Assembly: GCA_963766175.1 (NCBI GenBank)
Contig: CAVXZE010000008.1
Span: 14,973-78,972 of the forward strand
DNA length: 64,000 bases
Direction of reading: 5' to 3'
Source of the DNA: CAVXZE01 sp963766175
GTDB lineage: Bacteria > Myxococcota_A > UBA9160 > UBA6930
This document shows positions 25,899 to 33,799 of the stretch, in pieces (position 1 is the first letter of the stretch; each line of letters opens with the position of its first letter). The position numbers were made by a program, and so were the translations under genes. The notes under the pieces were generated by a model, which searched no databases, was not told the DNA's origin, and saw nothing but the letters and a program-made list of their open reading frames with translations.

Positions 25899-26852
25899 AT
25901 GAAGCAGCTGATTCCTTCGAAGATGGGAAGACGAATCTCCCTCGCCGTCACCTCGCTGGTGGTGGCGGGAGCTCTCGCTGCGAGCGGCCCCGCAGGCGCC
26001 GAATCCCTGGGAACCGTCACCGCGGTGAAGGGTGACGCGTCGGTCGGGGAAGCCCGCGCGGAGATCAGCGACCGGGTCTCCGAGGACCAGAGCATCGTGA
26101 CGGGCCCCGAAGCGAGCTGCTCGGTGCTGGTCGAGAAGCGCGCCTTGATCCAGTTCTGCGGACAGGCCGCCGTTCGCCTGCGCCACGATCAGGAACGCAA
26201 CGCCACCATCGTGGATGTCGCGGAGGGATCCACCCGAACCCTGGCAGGCCCCCGCCAGGCCGACGAGCCGCTCGAGATCCACACACCGGTGGCGATCGCG
26301 GCGATCCTGGGCACCATCCTCTCAGTGACGGTGGAACCCGCGACGGGCGATGCCACCTTCGCCCTGGAAGAGGGGAAGGCCCGGATCGAGACCCGCGACC
26401 CGGCGGGCGGCCGCGCCATCCTGCTGAACGCCGGCGAGCAGGTCCGCGTCTCCGCCGATGGGCGCGCCGGCGAGGTGAAGCCTCTCCGGCTGCGGGACCT
26501 CGCCGAGAGGCCGGACTGCCTCGACGACCGCTTCTTCCGCGGCGCCTCGGTCGAGATCGCCCGCCTCGAGCGATTGCAGTGGCTGACCGACGCGATCACC
26601 AGCGCGGACATCCCCTATGCAGGCCTCCCACCGGTGGCCGCTTCGCGCGAGCAGCCGATCGAGCCTCCCGGGGGCGCGGACGAACCGCTCGACCCGATCC
26701 CCAGCGACCCCTGCGGCCTTAGCGCCATCTGCACCGGCGACATCGTCTTCCCCGAGCCGGAGCGGGTGAGCCGATCGAAGCCCGAGCCCGCGGGCAAGCC
26801 GCGGCGGCCAGGCCGTCAGTGGAACCAAGACACCCCCTTGCCGCAGCCGTAG
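25899..26852 (+). CDS. Secreted FecR-domain protein
   Basis: The protein is 317 residues with a signal peptide ending near AAASGPAGAES-like sequence (about residue 35). The FecR-type fold is indicated by SLGTVTAVKGDASVG, SIVTGPEASCSVLV, EIHTPVAIAAILGTILSV and the segment ATGDATFALEEGKARIETRD. No transmembrane helix follows, so it is periplasmic or surface-associated rather than a classical anti-sigma regulator. The C-terminus is Pro-rich. The ribosome site is AAAGGGAGAAAG before ATG at 25899. It is tandem with the TPR-barrel gene and convergent with the CHAT gene, the two stops being only nine bases apart. Confidence 0.82.
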   Translation: MKQLIPSKMGRRISLAVTSLVVAGALAASGPAGAESLGTVTAVKGDASVGEARAEISDRVSEDQSIVTGPEASCSVLVEKRALIQFCGQAAVRLRHDQERNATIVDVAEGSTRTLAGPRQADEPLEIHTPVAIAAILGTILSVTVEPATGDATFALEEGKARIETRDPAGGRAILLNAGEQVRVSADGRAGEVKPLRLRDLAERPDCLDDRFFRGASVEIARLERLQWLTDAITSADIPYAGLPPVAASREQPIEPPGGADEPLDPIPSDPCGLSAICTGDIVFPEPERVSRSKPEPAGKPRRPGRQWNQDTPLPQP

Positions 26853-26861
26853 GCAAGCCAC

Positions 26862-29800
26862 TCAGAAGACGCCGGAGAAGACGAAGTTCGCCCACACCAG
26901 CGGTTTGCGGAGCTTCAGGCGCTGCTCGTCGCCGACGCGTTCCAGCTGCGCGCGGCGCAGCGCCTCCGCACCCCGGAAGCCGTCGCTCGGGACGCCGCCG
27001 GCGCCGAGCGCCCGGTAGAAGTCCGCCATCAACTTGCGCGTGGCGACGTCGTTGCTGCGCCAGAGACTGGTGACGAGCGCCTGGGCGCCCGCGGCGCGGA
27101 AACCCCAGCGCAATCCCTGGACCTCCTGACCGCGCTCTCTCGAGCCGGCGCCGGTGTCGCAGGCCGAGAGGACGACGAGGCGCGCCTGTCGCAGATCCAG
27201 GCCCGCCACCTCGTACGCGGTCAGGATCCCGCTCGCCGCACCGCTCCCGATCCGCCCGGCGCCGTTGGCCCCCGCAAACACGATCCCCGAGAGCAGGAGC
27301 GGATTGATCTCGACGGAATCGCTGGCGTCACGCCAGGCGGCACTCGGGGGGGACGAGGATCCACAGCCGCCCTGGTCGGCGAAGTAGCCGTGAGTGGCCA
27401 GGTGGATCAGCAGCGGCCGGCGGGAGAGCTCCCTCTGAAAGCGGCCCCTGGTGGCCCTGGAGCCGGTGACGATCCGCGAGTCATCCAGTAGCGGCTCGAT
27501 CTCCCGGATCTCGGTGACAGTGGCGGGAAGCGGCTCGAAGGGAGGCAGAGCGCAGGGGCCGGTGTTGGTGAGGATCACCGGTCCGCTCTTCGCTCCCTTG
27601 CCGAAGTCGGGCGCGCCGAAGAGCAGCGCCTTGGAGAGATCGCTCCCGCCGACCTCGGTGGGTGCCTCGGCGAGCTCGTAGACCGAGGTCAGGTAGCCGA
27701 CGGTGACTCGCTCCAGCAGATAGTGGGTCTCGTTTTCGGGATCGGGAAGGGCGCCGAGCGGCACGCCCCAGAGCCGTCCATCCGGCACCACGAACCAGCG
27801 CGTGGCTCCGCGGAGCTCCTCGACGAGGGGTGCCAACAGGCGCCGGCCGAGCTCGATTCGCGCCGCGGGCTCGTCGAGCCGACCCTCGCGCATCGCCTGG
27901 TCGAAACGCTCCGCGGCGGCCTCGATCGGCCCCGCCTTTCCGAGCTCGACGGCAGTCACCCGGCAGCCCGGGCCGCGCGTCAGCCACGCGCGGAGAGAAG
28001 GGATCGCCGCGGCAACGGCACCGCGCGCGGTTCGGTCGTAAGCCACGAACTCCACTAGCGCAGCGTCGTCGGGAAGGCGCTCGCAGGCGACCTCCAGAAC
28101 CTCTGCGGCGGCCCGCTCGGAAACGCGGGCACCTGCCGCTGCCGCCGCCGCCTCGAGCTCGTCGATCTCGGCAGCGAGCTTCGCGGCCCGCTTCGCCATC
28201 TCGGGAGTCTCTCCCAGCACGCTGGCCACGTAGCGCTCGCGCTTTCGGATCAGCTCCGCCAGAATCGCCCGCGCCTCGGGATCGCGCTCCCGCGCGACGG
28301 CCTGGCCGGCGGCGATGCTGCGCAGCACCGAGTCGCGATGCGGAAGCAGCGCCTGGTAGGTCTCCCGCGCCGCGCCTCCCGGCGCGGAGAGCAGCGCGCC
28401 CACCACCTCCAGGCTCTGCCTCGCCAGAAGCGTGCGCTGTCGGCCGGTCATCGCGCCGAAGGAGCGCTTGACGTGGAGGGCGACGACCCGGGCCGCCTCG
28501 AGCCCCTCCGCGCGCGCCCTCTTCGTGTCGCCGCGGCCGATGGCGATTCGCGCCAGCTCCGTCCGGTAGCGAGCCACCAGCGGATGCTCGCTGCCGAGCA
28601 CACTGGCGAGAGATGCCGTGGCCTCACCCACCTCCTTGGCCGCCGCATCGAGCTTCCCGATGCGGGCCAGCAGCCGTCCGCGCTCCAGCCGGGTGAAGGT
28701 GGTTTCGGGGTGGTTCTCGCCGAGGCTTCGCCGCTCCGCGGCGAGTGCGCGCTCCAGGAGTGCCTGGGCATGCGTCACGCGGCCGCGTTCGGCTTCGACC
28801 CGCGCCAGGTTTCGCAGCGCCGCGGCGGTCTCGGGATGGTCCTCGCCGAGTGCTTTGCCGAGCGCCTCGACCACGGCGGCATACTGGGTGGCGTTGGCAT
28901 CGCTCTGGGTCCTCCCCCAAGCGGCACGGACGCGGTTCAGACGGACCTTCAGCGTCTCCGGATGCTGCGAGCCGAGGGTCTGGTCGAGAGTCTCGAGAGC
29001 GGAGTCGAAGGCCGCGTCGGCCGCCGCCCAATCCTCGAAGTCCGCGTCGAGGACTCCGATTGCGTTCTGAGTGCGCGCGGTATCGGGATGGGCGGTCCCC
29101 AGCTTCTTCCTTCGCACGCGCAGCGCCTCGCGATAGGCCTTCGAGGCGGCGGGGAAGTCGCGGGCGAGGCGGTGCGCGTCGCCCAGCAGCTGAACCACCG
29201 CAGCGGTGGATGCGCTCTCGCCGCCGTAGATCTCGACGTGCATCGCGCGCGCGCGCTCCAGCTCCAGGACCGCGACGGAGGGCGAGCCGAGCAGCAACGC
29301 TAGGTCGCCACGCGCCTCGTAGAGCTCGGCGCGCGCGCCCGGATCGTCTTCGGCGAGCGGCTCGAGATCATCGAGCAGCGCGGCGGCCCGAGCCAGGTCT
29401 CCGGTCTGCGCCACCAGCCTGGCGAGCTTGATCCGAACTTTGACTCCGCCCACCAGCAGTGCAGCGCCCTCCGCGTCCTGGGCGGCGCGCAGGGCCCCCT
29501 CGCGGTCGCCGAGCAGCAGGCGAATTCCGGCGAGAGTCTCGTTCGCCTGCATGATCTCGAGCCCGCCGCGAGCCACCTGCAGTGCTCGCTCCGCGGGCTC
29601 GAGCGCCTCCCGATAGCGACCCTTCCTGTAGAGCTCGCCCGCCTCCTCGAGGCTTTCTGCGAAGCTGGGCGCCGCCCTCGAGTCCTGCGCGGTTTGGCGA
29701 CTGAGGGTGGCGCAGGCTCGCAGACCCTTGAGCGCCCGGCTCAGAGCGGGGGATAGGGGTTCCGGCTTCTTGCCTCCCGACGGGCGTGGCTCGAAGCGAC

Positions 29801-30041
29801 GCCCTTCCAGGTTGGCCAGTGTCATCTCGGCGAGCTGCGTCGCCGAGTGAGTGGCGCCGAGCTCGGCCTCGAGAACTGCAACCAGCTCGGAGAGCGCGGC
29901 AACGGCCTCGGCGGCATTTCCGCCCTTGCAGCTCGCCGCAGCGCTCTTCGCCGCCTCGATCGCGCTCGGCGAACTCGCCCCGGCGCGGCAAGGCACGATC
30001 AGCAGCGCCACGCAGGACACGGCGAGAAGCCAGGTGCGCAC
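26862..30041 (-). CDS. Secreted TPR-CHAT domain peptidase
   Basis: The protein is about 1059 residues. GTG at 30041 gives a clean signal peptide (VRTWLLAVSCVALLIVPCRAGA). The upstream in-frame ATG at 30074 lies inside a palindromic repeat and would add 11 residues, so I reject it. Residues about 130-620 are tetratricopeptide repeats of the kinesin-light-chain type (LGTAHPDTARTQNAIGVL, LGENHPETTFTRLERGRLL). The C-terminal CHAT domain, a caspase-like cysteine peptidase, has the catalytic His884 in HLATHGYF and Cys961 in LSACDTGAG. An exported CHAT peptidase facing FecR and TPR-barrel genes suggests a surface proteolysis role. This is inference. Confidence 0.88.
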   Translation of the reverse strand: MRTWLLAVSCVALLIVPCRAGASSPSAIEAAKSAAASCKGGNAAEAVAALSELVAVLEAELGATHSATQLAEMTLANLEGRRFEPRPSGGKKPEPLSPALSRALKGLRACATLSRQTAQDSRAAPSFAESLEEAGELYRKGRYREALEPAERALQVARGGLEIMQANETLAGIRLLLGDREGALRAAQDAEGAALLVGGVKVRIKLARLVAQTGDLARAAALLDDLEPLAEDDPGARAELYEARGDLALLLGSPSVAVLELERARAMHVEIYGGESASTAAVVQLLGDAHRLARDFPAASKAYREALRVRRKKLGTAHPDTARTQNAIGVLDADFEDWAAADAAFDSALETLDQTLGSQHPETLKVRLNRVRAAWGRTQSDANATQYAAVVEALGKALGEDHPETAAALRNLARVEAERGRVTHAQALLERALAAERRSLGENHPETTFTRLERGRLLARIGKLDAAAKEVGEATASLASVLGSEHPLVARYRTELARIAIGRGDTKRARAEGLEAARVVALHVKRSFGAMTGRQRTLLARQSLEVVGALLSAPGGAARETYQALLPHRDSVLRSIAAGQAVARERDPEARAILAELIRKRERYVASVLGETPEMAKRAAKLAAEIDELEAAAAAAGARVSERAAAEVLEVACERLPDDAALVEFVAYDRTARGAVAAAIPSLRAWLTRGPGCRVTAVELGKAGPIEAAAERFDQAMREGRLDEPAARIELGRRLLAPLVEELRGATRWFVVPDGRLWGVPLGALPDPENETHYLLERVTVGYLTSVYELAEAPTEVGGSDLSKALLFGAPDFGKGAKSGPVILTNTGPCALPPFEPLPATVTEIREIEPLLDDSRIVTGSRATRGRFQRELSRRPLLIHLATHGYFADQGGCGSSSPPSAAWRDASDSVEINPLLLSGIVFAGANGAGRIGSGAASGILTAYEVAGLDLRQARLVVLSACDTGAGSRERGQEVQGLRWGFRAAGAQALVTSLWRSNDVATRKLMADFYRALGAGGVPSDGFRGAEALRRAQLERVGDEQRLKLRKPLVWANFVFSGVF

Positions 30042-30046
30042 CGCTG

Positions 30047-30090
30047 CTAGCCCGGATGATTCATGAGCGCTCATGAATCATTCGGGCTAG
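30047..30090. repeat. 44-bp near-perfect palindrome between ompA and the CHAT gene
   Basis: Two 22-base arms (30047-30068 and 30069-30090) meet without a spacer and differ at one pair. Each arm begins or ends with CTAGCCCG or CGGGCTAG. On the minus strand the element supplies the ompA stop (TAG) and contains an ATG that opens the CHAT frame. It belongs with the AGCCCG hairpin at 12914 by its ends, although the inner part (GATGATTCATGAGC) differs. It could be an mRNA-stability or termination hairpin, or a mobile palindromic repeat. Confidence 0.75.
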
Positions 30091-30623
30091 GGATTCTGTC
30101 CGAGGTTCACGAAGTCCACGCGACGGTTGCGCCGCCGTCCCTCCTCGTCGTGGTTGGGAGCGACGGGCGAGCTCTCGCCCTTGCCGGTCGGGCGCAGACG
30201 CGCTTGGGGAACACCCTTGGACTCGAGATAGGCGGCCACGGCCTTGGCGCGGGCGATCGAGAGGCGCTCGTTGTAGTCCTCGGTCCCGAGGTCATCGGTG
30301 TGCCCTTCGACGAGGAAGTGGAACGACTCGAGATCCGACGATTGCAGCGCGGCGCCAACCTGCTCGAGCAACGCTCGCGCCTCGGGAGTCGGCCTGTCCG
30401 AGTCGAACTCGAAGTAGATCGGCAGTCGGACCTGGGGTGGTGCGGCCGGGTTGATGCGGGTGCCCCGAGGCACCGCCAGGGCTTCCACGATGTCCGAGGC
30501 CACGATCGCACCCGGGGGAGCCTTGGTCAGGTCGGTGACACCGGCGTCAGCAGCCTGCGCGTGTGCCAGCACGGGTGTTGCGAGAGCCGCGACCGCCGCC
30601 AGCGCCCAGTGTCGGATCTTCAT
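30087..30623 (-). CDS. OmpA-family peptidoglycan-binding protein
   Basis: The protein is 178 residues with a signal peptide (MKIRHWALAAVAALATPVLAHA). The OmpA C-like domain runs from about residue 65 to the end: LPIYFEFDSDRPTPEA, HFLVEGHTDDLGTEDYNERLSIARA and GRRRNRRVDF. These residues bind diaminopimelate in peptidoglycan. There is no barrel and no lipobox, so it is a soluble periplasmic binder. It lies upstream of the CHAT gene on the same strand, separated only by the palindrome. The start is ATG at 30623 with GGGAGGAGAG upstream. Confidence 0.9.
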   Translation of the reverse strand: MKIRHWALAAVAALATPVLAHAQAADAGVTDLTKAPPGAIVASDIVEALAVPRGTRINPAAPPQVRLPIYFEFDSDRPTPEARALLEQVGAALQSSDLESFHFLVEGHTDDLGTEDYNERLSIARAKAVAAYLESKGVPQARLRPTGKGESSPVAPNHDEEGRRRNRRVDFVNLGQNP

Positions 30624-30659
30624 GATCTCTCCTCCCGAACACGTTTCACCCAGGCGCCC

Positions 30660-30689
30660 ATCCTATCATCGTTGACAAAGGGCTGTGAA
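30660..30689 (-). promoter_or_regulatory. Possible sigma70-like promoter for the ompA-like gene
   Basis: Read on the minus strand, TTCACA (30689-30684) and TAGGAT (30665-30660) are 18 bases apart, 37 bases before the ATG of the ompA-like gene. The match to consensus is five of six and four of six. It is only a pattern match. Confidence 0.35.
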
Positions 30690-30711
30690 GGCGGTCGCCG
30701 AGCTCGCGGTC

Positions 30712-31035
30712 TCACTCCGGCTGGGATTCGTTCATGAACGCGCAGAGCCTCTCCGCGTCCTCGCGGCGACAGATCTCCGAACCTTCCGTCATTACCGCCG
30801 CAGTGCCGGCCGCCTCGCGGAGGGGATCGCCCGAGGAATCGACGATCATCGTCGCACCCGCCTCGCCGTCTACGCGCCGCTCGCGCGTAGACGGCGAGCG
30901 AGGTTCCGCCGAGCTTGCGGATGGCCCCCGAGACGTTGATGCCGCCGCCACCCGCCCCGAGCCTCGGCGGCCGGCAGCGGAGCTTGCGCTCGGGTGCGAC
31001 GCGATCCACCGAGGATACCCCGCTCCGAAAAGGAA
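30712..31035 (-). pseudogene. Decayed PfkB-family phosphofructokinase remnant
   Basis: Two reading frames carry pieces of one PfkB sugar kinase. The N-terminal piece (about 31035-30862) reads SVDRVAPERKLRC...GAGGGGINVSGAIRKLGG, the classic PfkB GGGGxN motif. The second piece, in another frame (about 30879-30712), reads GATMIVDSSGDPLREA joined directly to AGTAAVMTEGSEICRREDAERLC, which match the middle and the very C-terminus of 6-phosphofructokinase-2. About two thirds of the gene, including the catalytic GAGD region, is gone. A strong hairpin (30862-30898) sits at the junction. It is not functional. No intact gene occupies 30624-31116. Confidence 0.65.
30862..30898. repeat. 16-bp inverted repeat at the pfkB deletion junction
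   Basis: CTCGCCGTCTACGCGC (30862-30877) and GCGCGTAGACGGCGAG (30883-30898) are perfect complements with a five-base loop. It lies exactly where the pfkB remnant changes frame, suggesting it arose by an inverted duplication or template switch during the deletion. Confidence 0.7.
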
Positions 31036-31116
31036 ACCTGCGCAGGGAGATTCTGGCCCGCTGGCAGCCACGAAAAGATGCCCTACTGTGACTGGGAGCA
31101 GTCCAGAAGGGGGGGC

Positions 31117-31485
31117 ATGGTGATTCGGACCGCGCTGCTGGGTGCACTCGGCGCGGCGCTGGCGGTGAGTCTCGGCTGCGCCGGCCCGTCGCCGCAGCCC
31201 GCCATCGCCGATGCGGAGAGTGCGGTGCAGCTGGCAGAGGAGGCCCAGGCGCGCCGCTATGCGGCGTCCGAGCTGGGAGAGGCGCTGACGGAGCTGCGAA
31301 GCGCACGGGAGATGGCGCAGTCCTCCTCCAACTGGATCGAGGCCCGCCGCCTGGCGGAGAAGGCCCAGGTAGACGCCGAGCTTGCCGTCGAGACGGCCCA
31401 GGCCGAGCAGCTTCGCGTCTCGCTTGCGGAGCTGCGGCGGAGCATCGAGGCCGCCGGTGACGAAGCCGGGAGGGGGAGCCCTTGA
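31117..31485 (+). CDS. DUF4398-type helical lipoprotein
   Basis: The protein is 122 residues. The N-terminus MVIRTALLGALGAALAVSLGC is a lipoprotein signal with the lipid Cys at residue 21. The rest is Ala/Glu-rich and helical (AIADAESAVQLAEEAQARRYAASELGEALTELRSAREM), the pattern of the DUF4398 family that is commonly paired with OmpA-domain lipoproteins. A strong ribosome site (AGAAGGGGGG) precedes the ATG at 31117. The stop overlaps the TTG start of the next gene, which is an OmpA-type protein as expected for this pair. Confidence 0.82.
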   Translation: MVIRTALLGALGAALAVSLGCAGPSPQPAIADAESAVQLAEEAQARRYAASELGEALTELRSAREMAQSSSNWIEARRLAEKAQVDAELAVETAQAEQLRVSLAELRRSIEAAGDEAGRGSP

Positions 31486-32364
31486 GCCGGTGCCGAATCC
31501 AGGCTGGCGGCTGTCGCCGAGCCGGGCGCGGGCTCGCCGCGGCGGGCTTCGCCCTGGCCGGGCTGGCGACGGCCTGCGTTCAGGAGCCGGCGGAGCTCGC
31601 GAAGGTGCGGGCCTCCTACGAGCGGGCGGCCGCTGACGCCGGGGTGCAGCAGCGCGCCGGCGTGGAGATCTACGAGGCCGAGCAGGCGCTCGACCGGGCA
31701 GAGGCGACCTGGCGCGAGGAGGGTAACTACGACGAAGCCGTTCACCAGGCCTACCTGGCTTCGCGCAAGGTCGAGATCGCGCGCGTCGCCAGCGAGCGCC
31801 GGGCCCTCGAGGAGGAGATCGCGGCCCTGCCGGGACAGAGCGCGCTGCTCCTCCGTCAATCGGAGCAGCGTTCGACGGCATCGCTCGTGAGCGAAGGCCA
31901 CCGTGTGCACCTCTCGGAGGATCGAGACGGAGACCTGGAGAGGCTGCTCGAGAAGCTGGACGCGGAGCCGACGCGAGCGGGGCGTGGTGACGCTCGGCGA
32001 CGTGCTCTTCGACTTCGACCGGGCGGACCCCAAGCCGGCGGCGGACGCCAACCTCGCCACCCTCGCGGAGTTCCTGCGCACCCACCCAGAGCGCTCGGTC
32101 CTGATCGAGGGCCACACCGATGGAACCGGCATCCTCGAGTACAACTTCGATCTCTCCCGCCGCCGCGCGGAGGCGGTGAAGCAACACCTCGAGGGGAAGG
32201 GGGTCTCCGGCGAGCGGATCCTGGCCGTGGGCTACGGACCCGTCTACCCGGTGGCCTCGAACGCGATCGCATCCGGGCGCGCACAGAACCGGCGCGTCGA
32301 GGTGGTGTTGCTGGGACGCGGGGAGGCGCTCGAGGAGGGTTCGGACGCGCCCGAGACGCCGTAG
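31482..32364 (+). pseudogene. OmpA-family lipoprotein interrupted by a frameshift
   Basis: The N-terminal frame starts at TTG 31482 (overlapping the previous stop, with GGAGGGGGAG upstream). It encodes a lipoprotein-like signal ending LAGLATAC and a helical DUF4398-like segment to about codon 164. The OmpA C-like domain (VTLGDVLFDFDRADPKP, VLIEGHTDGTGILEYNFDLSRRRAEAVKQHL, NRRVEVVLLG) is in the next frame. Both frames join sensibly if one surplus base near 31974 (in acgcgagcgg) is ignored. It is either a recent frameshift or a sequencing or assembly error. The conserved domains on both sides look undamaged, so a consensus error is quite possible. Confidence 0.75.
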
Positions 32365-32365
32365 C

Positions 32366-33769
32366 ATGACGGAGGTCGCCTCGGGAGCGGCGAGGTGGCG
32401 GATCGGCTCCCGGGATATCGCGCTGGCCGCCCGGCTGGTGATCCTTCTCGCCATCGCGTTCTGGCCGCAATCCCTTCCGGCCGCCGAATCCAGCTTCGAG
32501 GATCGCCCAGCCGGCGAGTCGGTCGAGCACCTGGACAGCCCGCTCACGCGAGCCATCGAGGAGCGGGAACGGATGCAGACGCTCTTCCCGCGGCTGAAGC
32601 GGCGCCTTCAGCTCTTTCCGAACTTCGTCGCGGATACCGAGCTGACCCTGAACTTCCGCAGCTTCTACTTCCCGCTGCGGTTGTCCGACGGCCGTGATGC
32701 CTACGCCTGGACGGCAGGCGGCAAGCTCGCCTTCCGCTCGGGCTGGTGGAGGGAGCACCTCCAGATCGGCGCCGGGCTCTACACCTCGGTCCCCCTCGTC
32801 GCCGACGATCCCGCAAGCCTGACCGGCCTTCTCCAAGCGGAGGAGCGGGGCTTCGCGGTGCTGGGCGAGGGATTTCTGCGGATGCGCTGGCGCGACGTCG
32901 AGGCCACGCTCTTCCGGCAGGAGCTCGATCTCCCCTACGTAAACCGCAACGACAGCCGCATGGCACCCAACAGCTTCCAGGGTGTCACGGCAAAGGGCAT
33001 CGCCAGGGGTATCCCCTGGCTGCACCGCGTGGACTGGGTGGCGGGCTACCTCACGGACATACGCCCCCGCAACGATCGAGACTTCATCTCGATGTCCGAG
33101 CAGGCCGGGGCGGCGGGAACGGACGAGGGCATGCTGCTGGCGGGTGTCCAGTTTCAGCCCCTCAAGAACCTCTCCGTCGGTGGATACAACTACTGGGTGA
33201 AGGACACCTTCAACACCGGCTACCTGGCGGCGGACTACCTCTGGAAGCTGAACGCCGACTGGGCCACGCGCTTCCAGTGGCAGTTCACCCACCAGGCGAG
33301 CGTCGGCGACGAGCTGATCGGCTCCTTCCGGACCTGGGTGTCGTCGGGGCGTGTCGCCACCAGCTTCCGCGGGTTCACCGGCTGGCTGGCCCTCTCCAAG
33401 ACCGCCGACGACGAGCGAATCCGCAGCCCCTACGGAAGCTACGCCGGCTACATCTCGCTGATGCAGAGCGACTTCAATCGGGCCGGCGAGCGCGCCTGGT
33501 CCGTGGGTCTCTCCGCCGCGCCGAAGGCCATTCCCGGCTGGAGCGGATTCGTCCAGTACGCCCGCGGCGACGGCGGCTTCGATCCCCTGACGTCCGTGGA
33601 GGGCGCAAACGAGCAGGAGCTCGACCTCACGGTGGACTACCAGATCAAGGAAGGTCGCTGGCGAGGCTTCTGGCTGCGCCTTCGCGGATCGGCGCTGGAT
33701 ACCGACGGCGCGGAGAACACCGCCTGGCAGGTGCGTGTCATCCTCAACTACACCCTGCCCATCCTATAA
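32366..33769 (+). CDS. OprD-family outer-membrane porin
   Basis: The protein is 467 residues with a signal peptide (LVILLAIAFWPQSLPAAES). OprD-like sequence includes LPYVNRNDSRMAPNSFQGVTAKG, LLAGVQFQPLKNLSVGGYNYWVKDTFNT and GWLALSKTADDERIRSPYGSYAGY, with a C-terminal amphipathic strand RVILNYTLPIL. These are specific diffusion channels, in characterised members for amino acids, aromatics or small acids. The substrate here is unknown. The start ATG is one base after the OmpA-lipoprotein stop, so the genes are likely co-transcribed. Confidence 0.85.
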   Translation: MTEVASGAARWRIGSRDIALAARLVILLAIAFWPQSLPAAESSFEDRPAGESVEHLDSPLTRAIEERERMQTLFPRLKRRLQLFPNFVADTELTLNFRSFYFPLRLSDGRDAYAWTAGGKLAFRSGWWREHLQIGAGLYTSVPLVADDPASLTGLLQAEERGFAVLGEGFLRMRWRDVEATLFRQELDLPYVNRNDSRMAPNSFQGVTAKGIARGIPWLHRVDWVAGYLTDIRPRNDRDFISMSEQAGAAGTDEGMLLAGVQFQPLKNLSVGGYNYWVKDTFNTGYLAADYLWKLNADWATRFQWQFTHQASVGDELIGSFRTWVSSGRVATSFRGFTGWLALSKTADDERIRSPYGSYAGYISLMQSDFNRAGERAWSVGLSAAPKAIPGWSGFVQYARGDGGFDPLTSVEGANEQELDLTVDYQIKEGRWRGFWLRLRGSALDTDGAENTAWQVRVILNYTLPIL

Positions 33770-33799
33770 TCCGGGGACGTTGTGGAATTGAGGAGAGAG

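Noticed and set aside
30734..31123. Plus-strand open frame of 129 codons in the gene-poor region
   Set aside because: It is a shadow of the pfkB remnant on the other strand. It has low-complexity Ser/Arg/Ala composition and no ribosome site.
33765..33770. Perfect TATAAT across the oprD-homologue stop codon, before the M48 gene
   Set aside because: No acceptable -35 sequence lies 16-18 bases upstream, and the match is explained by the stop codon context (ATC CTA TAA).
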